Positions 59,631-64,000 of a DNA stretch of 64,000 nt are shown one piece after another (the stretch's first letter is position 1; the number at the start of each line of letters is the position of its first letter). The DNA comes from Astropecten irregularis (Eukaryota > Echinodermata > Asteroidea > Paxillosida > Astropectinidae). The translations under genes and the position numbers were made by a program. The stretch lies in contig OZ020244.1 of the NCBI GenBank assembly GCA_963971285.1, positions 3,658,001 to 3,722,000 on the forward strand. Direction: 5' to 3'. The notes beneath the pieces were generated by a model. It did not search any database. It saw only the letters and a list, made by a program, of their open reading frames with translations, and was not told where the DNA came from.

Positions 59631-59668
59631 AGACAAGAAGATCAAGACTTTCAAATCAATCACTCTGT

Positions 59669-59674
59669 ATTAAA
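59669..59674 (+). promoter_or_regulatory. Proximal polyadenylation signal ATTAAA
   Basis: A common variant signal 39 bp after the stop codon of the large gene. Its use would give a very short 3' UTR that excludes the downstream MITE/SINE. Confidence 0.4.
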
Positions 59675-59800
59675 CAGTGATGAACATTTTAACCCCGAGT
59701 AGCTCAGTCAACAAATTGTTTTTAATTGTTTATAATAATATGTCAACACAGCGATCCTAAGTGGGATTCTGTGTTGGATCCATCACACCTTATCACACCA

Positions 59801-60296
59801 GGGGCCAATTTCACGGCCCAGCTGCTTAACACAACAATTTGCTAACCATGAAATGTCTTGTTTAATAATTTAAGCAGAATAATCATCAAATCACCACAAT
59901 GGAAACTGACTATATACTGAGGTATTCAGGAGGTCGCCGATTCGAATCCCGCTCCAGTAAATTTTTGAAAAGTGAACAAAGACAATTTGACTGGAGCAGG
60001 ATTCGAACCAGCGACCTCCTGAAAACCGTACAGGCGCTCTACCAACTGAGCCAACCAGTCCTACGTTGGTGGTGACCACAATAGTAAATTATCTCTGTTC
60101 GTTCTTTGTTCACCTTTCAAGAAAAACAGGATTAACAACCAAATTTCCAGTGTTGTGTATCACTTGTGAATGTTCTGGCTGTTGTTCGCTGACCATGAAT
60201 ATCAAATGGAATTTTCAATGGTGGTTTGTTTTATTGAGCAAGAAATATTTTGCTAAGCAATTTTTTTGTGCTTAACAGCTCCATGAAATTGGCCCC
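59801..60296. mobile_element. MITE family B copy split by a tRNA-like insertion
   Basis: GGGGCCAATTTCACGGCCC and CCATGAAATTGGCCCC bracket the element, but about 240 bp near 59880-60120 are foreign to the family: opposed B-box modules GGTCGCCGATTCGAATCCCG and AGGATTCGAACCAGCGACC. Confidence 0.6.
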
Positions 60297-60911
60297 TGAG
60301 ATCATTATATCAAGACTTCTCTGCTGGAATCTGTACAATCTCCTAGTGTACTGAGCACTTTAAAACTTTAAGACCATTTGTTCTCCTTAGAACCACAAAA
60401 CACCCACAAAAGGGTGCCATCGCAGATGTTGACGTTGTCAACACTTGTATAGTTTATATTTACAAGATTTCATAGGTATTCTTATAGATATTTTTTAGGG
60501 TTTTCTTAGTTTAGTTCGGAATAAGAAAGGATGAATTTGTATGATAAAATGTGATCATTTTAATTATTTTAAAAAAATCTAGGGCTTTCAATGGGTAGTC
60601 AGTGTTTTATATAAATTTGCAAGATGACTGCACAAATAACATAATTTTCTGATAAATTTTTTCAGATTAGAGTCAATTTATTTTTGGAAATCAATTAATT
60701 ATGGATGGTTTACCTAAGTGCCTGATTTCTGAATCATTGCTTTTAAATGTTGAAATTCATTGCTCCAGTTAAAATTATATTTAGTAAAAAGTTGGAAATA
60801 GTCACGATTATGTTTATAGTTATATTTTGCAATAGTGAAATTAATTAATTAATATTTTTAGTGAATTCTTTATTACTTGGTAGCCTATAACGTTGACTAT
60901 TATTTTGTATG

Positions 60912-60917
60912 AATAAA
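60912..60917 (+). promoter_or_regulatory. Distal polyadenylation signal AATAAA
   Basis: Canonical AATAAA about 1.28 kb past the stop codon, in AT-rich sequence. The alternative 3' end of the large gene; a transcript ending here would carry the nested MITE at 59801-60296. Confidence 0.45.
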
Positions 60918-61512
60918 ATGCATAGATATTCTTTCTATTCTATTTCATTGTATATACCCTGTTTATTAACTTCAGTTCGAGTAGGTTGGGCAAAGGGCAG
61001 TTTTTCTTTAGTTTTGAACAAATTTTTATTTTTTAGGTTTTTCATATTCCTCTCCACAAGACCACAACCATAACACCAGTAACAAGATGCTACTACATGA
61101 ATTTATAATTAAACTTCAACCAGACAACGTTTACTTTAATGATGGACAAACAGTTCACAGGTTCATAAAATGTATAGTGCACATGTGCCACAAACAGAGC
61201 TAGAGTTGGTACATAGAGTTTGGAATAACAAACTGAGCCGGCAAGGCACAAGTTTCAAAATGTACAGCTTGAGTTTCCTGCACAATGAAACATGGACAGG
61301 GAGTGAGCTGCAAAAAATAATTTAATGAAAAGTGGTGCTTGAGAAGGAAGCAAACTGCAAAGAGCAAGGGAAATTGTGTACTGACAAGGGGAGGCCGGGA
61401 ACAGCAGTGTTTGACAGTGCAGGAAGATTGTGATAACAAAAAAATTTAACTTAACTGAAACTCGCACATAGGCTACTGTTTGTTTTGATATTTATTTTGT
61501 AGTTTGTAACTA

Positions 61513-61648
61513 GACCCAGTTACTGGGGAGCTGAACTCCTTTTTCTTTAAATTTTTGGGCTTGACGGTCGTAATAGCTAGTTACGACCGTCGACTCCCAA
61601 ATTAAACAAAAACTTTAAAAGGGAGTTCAGCGCCCCAGTTACTGGGTC
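61513..61648. repeat. Fold-back element, 136 bp
   Basis: GACCCAGTTACTGGGGAGCT pairs with GCGCCCCAGTTACTGGGTC, and the centre has TGACGGTCGTAATAGC / TTACGACCGTCGA. Nearly the whole unit can form one hairpin. Confidence 0.75.
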
Positions 61649-61715
61649 CAAGTTTAGGCCACCTACTCATAATCCTAAAGGGAATAAAAACCTCTTTTGT
61701 AAACTGAAACTCACC

Positions 61716-62160
61716 TAAAAACGTTGGTGGTTGTGTCCTCTTGATTAGCCAGGTTAAAATTGTGGAAAGATGGCAGAAATTTGAATTTCTTTGGCGAAAA
61801 TGTGGGGAGAACCACTCCAGCGACACAAAAACGAACACGCACTCAACACGGCACACTTGCTGCAAAAACGAACAAGTGAAATTATGGCGCTGAGTCGGTC
61901 GTCTGCTCTTTCGTCAAGCCAACTTTACAACTTAAATTAGTCCTAGTCGCACCGCCACCTAAAAACACACAATTATTTGATTCAAATTCACTTACCTCAA
62001 AATATTACACTTTGTCCTGTTGGTTGCGTGATCTAAAACTCCAGTTTTGCAGGTGTTTGTGTCAAAATCCGAGAAATGCCGGTGTTTGTTATTGTCGTCA
62101 AATTTCGCGGTGTCGTACGTGTAAGCCTAGACTAGCGCCCTCTACAGTTCGTAATAATAA
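61716..62160 (-). other. Possible untranslated first-exon region of a minus-strand transcript
   Basis: Minus-strand donor-like sites GTGAGT (at about 61710-61715) and GTAAGT (at about 61990-61995) follow CpG-containing, stop-rich sequence, and TTTTTGCAG gives an acceptor near 61862. No ATG-led frame is convincing. It could be a promoter and noncoding exons of an antisense or neighbouring gene; evidence is thin. Confidence 0.25.
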
Positions 62161-62339
62161 AAAATCATCGCTGGTCTTTTTTCGGCATCAGCTAGCGGCC
62201 CGCTGTCAGAACTTTGCAAATAATTATGTTATATGGTTCCCCCAAAATAATCATTATTTTAGCCGATAAAGGACTTAAAAACCAATGGAATGGACATTTT
62301 TTTATGAAGAACAATACTTAACCCACCATTTACCAGAAG

Positions 62340-62733
62340 GTTTCTTGTGGTAGAAAGTTAGAATTAAGTGGCCAAGTGCAAAAATTCAAGTCAACCGCGA
62401 CCGGCGGTGACGGACGCAGTGCGTCTTGGTTCTCAGTCGGACCATGGAGGACCATGGTCGGAAATTGCCAAGGAGGGATACAACTGGCCCAGCTTGCTAG
62501 GCCTTGGTCTGCAACAGTTAACCGGCCCACTACCAACACCCTTGATCAAATATCCCATCGTTGTATGTTAATCAAATCCGGATCCCTTTACTGCCGAACC
62601 AATAATGACATTTACCGGCCTGCCGCATCCTTGGAAACAGTCACCTTGGCAACGAGGGGTGACCGACTCCTCCCTAAAGTCCCGACAAAATGGAGGCAGC
62701 TGACAAATGGGGCTTTATCCAATATGTCGACTG

Positions 62734-62765
<32 letters not shown>

Positions 62766-62766
62766 T
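62340..62766 (+). repeat. Unassigned sequence ending in a (CAA)n tract
   Basis: GC-richer sequence with an open frame of 130 codons ending in N repeats encoded by (AAC)n at about 62737-62766. The microsatellite tail is retroelement-like, but I recognise no domain. Confidence 0.3.
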
Positions 62767-64000
62767 AGAGTTTATGGCTGTTTGAAACAGCACATAAGGC
62801 TTTTCCGCATGTGATATATAAATTGCTTGTCAATCAGATCGAATTGTGTCATTAGAAAGACCTTCCCTTACATTGACATTTGGCGAAAGAATCATGATTA
62901 TAGCTTTTACCACTTTTAAATGACAAGCTACTTCCTGTTTGACCGGAAGTAGAGGTCACAGAGGTCAAGCAATGTGTCACAAAGAAAGATCTTGCCTAAC
63001 ATTGATATTTAGTGAAAGATTCGTGATTGTAGCTCTAAAAACTTTTAAATGAGGAGCAACTTCCGGTTTGACCGGAAGTAGAGGTCACAGAGGTCAAGCG
63101 ATGTGTCACAAAGAAAGATCTCGCCTAACATTGATATTTTGTGAAAGAATCATGATTGTAGCTCTTACCACTTTTAAATGAGGAGCAACTTCCGGTTTGA
63201 CCGGAAGTAAAGGTCACCGAAGTCAATTAATGTGTCACAAAGAAAGACCTTGCCTAACATTCACTTTTGGTGAAAGAATTATGATCCTAGCTCTTACCAC
63301 TTTTAAATGAGGAGCTACTTCCTGTTTGACCGGAAGTATAGGTCACAGAGGTCAAGTAATGTGTCACAAAGAAAGACCCTGCCTAACAATCATTTTTGTT
63401 GAAAGAATCAAGTTAATATCTCAAACCGTTGATTTTTTGTTGATTTTTAAAGATTTTTATTATTAAATTCAAATTGCTGGTCACGTGACACCTAATGACG
63501 TCATCATGACGTTATTTACGCGGGCACATCTATGCTATATGGACTTCCTTCACACCAAGTTTGGTTAAGATCAGCCATTTAAAAGTGACCAAAGTGGCCC
63601 GTAGAATGCCCCTGTAAAAAGTCTATACGAAATTTGGCTGAAGAAGAGGAAGAAGAAGAAACTAGAGGTTTATGGCTGTTGTGAACAGCACATAAGGCTT
63701 TTCCGCATAATTATTATATAAACTGCTTATCAATAAGAATTGTGTCACTAAGAACGACCTTCCCTAACATTGCCTTTTGGTAAAAGAACCATGATTCTAG
63801 GTCTTACCACTTTTAACCAAGGAGCTACTTCCTGTTTGACCGGAAGTAGAGGTCACAGAGGTCAAGCAATGTAACATAAATGAAAGACCTTGCGTAACAT
63901 TGACCTTTGGTGAAAGAATCATTATCATAGGCTTTACCACTTTTAAATAAGGAGTTACTTCCGGTTTGACCGGAAGTAGAGGTCACAGAGGTCAAGCAAT
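62767..64000. repeat. Complex repeat array with 128-bp units
   Basis: A leader (TTTATGGCTGTTTGAAACAGC then ACATAAGGCTTTTCCGCAT) at 62771 begins the first block of four 128-bp units with CCGGTTTGACCGGAAGT and AGGTCACAGAGGTCA. A spacer (63410-63660) contains TCACGTGA and TGACGTCA. The leader recurs at 63665 and two more units run to the window edge. Confidence 0.8.

Larger units (their letters stand above)
54415..59345 (+). other. Large gene intron 46 (last intron)
   Basis: Nearly 5 kb of mostly AT-rich sequence. Holds 60-bp-unit repeats (54525-54665 and 58800-59245), two family D MITE copies (55648-56152 and 57580-57815), a degenerate retrotransposon piece (56724-56939, minus) and the candidate microexon. 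No other exon could be fitted. Confidence 0.6.

Noticed and set aside
58829-59239. 136-codon plus-strand frame with 20-residue repeats
   Set aside because: Created by the 60-bp tandem array, whose units occur elsewhere without an open frame.
62376-62768. 130-codon plus-strand frame ending in poly-Asn
   Set aside because: The Asn run is a (CAA)n microsatellite; no recognisable domain and no supported splice sites.

Overview
The window is animal genomic DNA: long introns, GT-AG splice sites, abundant short inverted-repeat transposons and tRNA-derived repeats. The repeat content and the mix of a conserved HCF-1 gene with invertebrate-style tRNA-SINEs suggest a marine invertebrate deuterostome, most likely an echinoderm and perhaps a sea star. 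That placement is an inference from style, not a sequence match.

Two protein genes lie head to head. On the minus strand (222-11847, continuing past the left edge) is the 5' part of HCFC1 (host cell factor 1). Eleven coding exons join in frame into 742 residues: a Kelch propeller, the N-terminal SAS1/Fn3 segment and the start of the low-complexity region. Its start codon lies in a perfect TISU/YY1-type element.

On the plus strand, 15536-59630 carries one very large gene. I could follow 47 coding exons with every junction in frame, predicting about 2,820 residues. It opens with a 184-residue EF-hand module (one near-canonical Ca2+ loop and two degenerate ones). Five copies of a charged coiled-coil super-repeat of about 410-470 residues follow, each built of seven exons (eight in the last). 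A coiled-coil tail of about 490 residues ends it. Each super-repeat carries the same ordered signatures: K-Y/F-D-x-L-R/K-D/E-K-L/I-L, G-E-x-E-W, S-E-x-E-R-Q, E-G-K/E-D-x-F-D-x-A-A, K-H-x-x-E-R, and L-A-D-L-Q at the end. I do not recognise it as a named gene, and it is the most interesting object in the window. A 45-bp in-frame candidate exon (51445-51489) made by a local tandem duplication and a 21-bp candidate microexon (56509-56529) may add to it.

The rest is repeats. There are several MITE families with terminal inverted repeats (some sharing the same GGGGCCAATTTCA end), one hAT-like insertion that splits the 45-bp terminal repeat of another element, and elements with variable numbers of a 60-bp tandem unit. 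Also present are tRNA-like SINE pieces in both orientations, 27-bp and 128-bp intronic minisatellites, and at the right end a 128-bp satellite-like array with a palindromic ETS-type core and AGGTCA direct repeats. The 3' flank of the large gene (59631-62730) holds its polyadenylation signals, a nested MITE/SINE, a fold-back element and a possible noncoding first-exon region of a minus-strand transcript.
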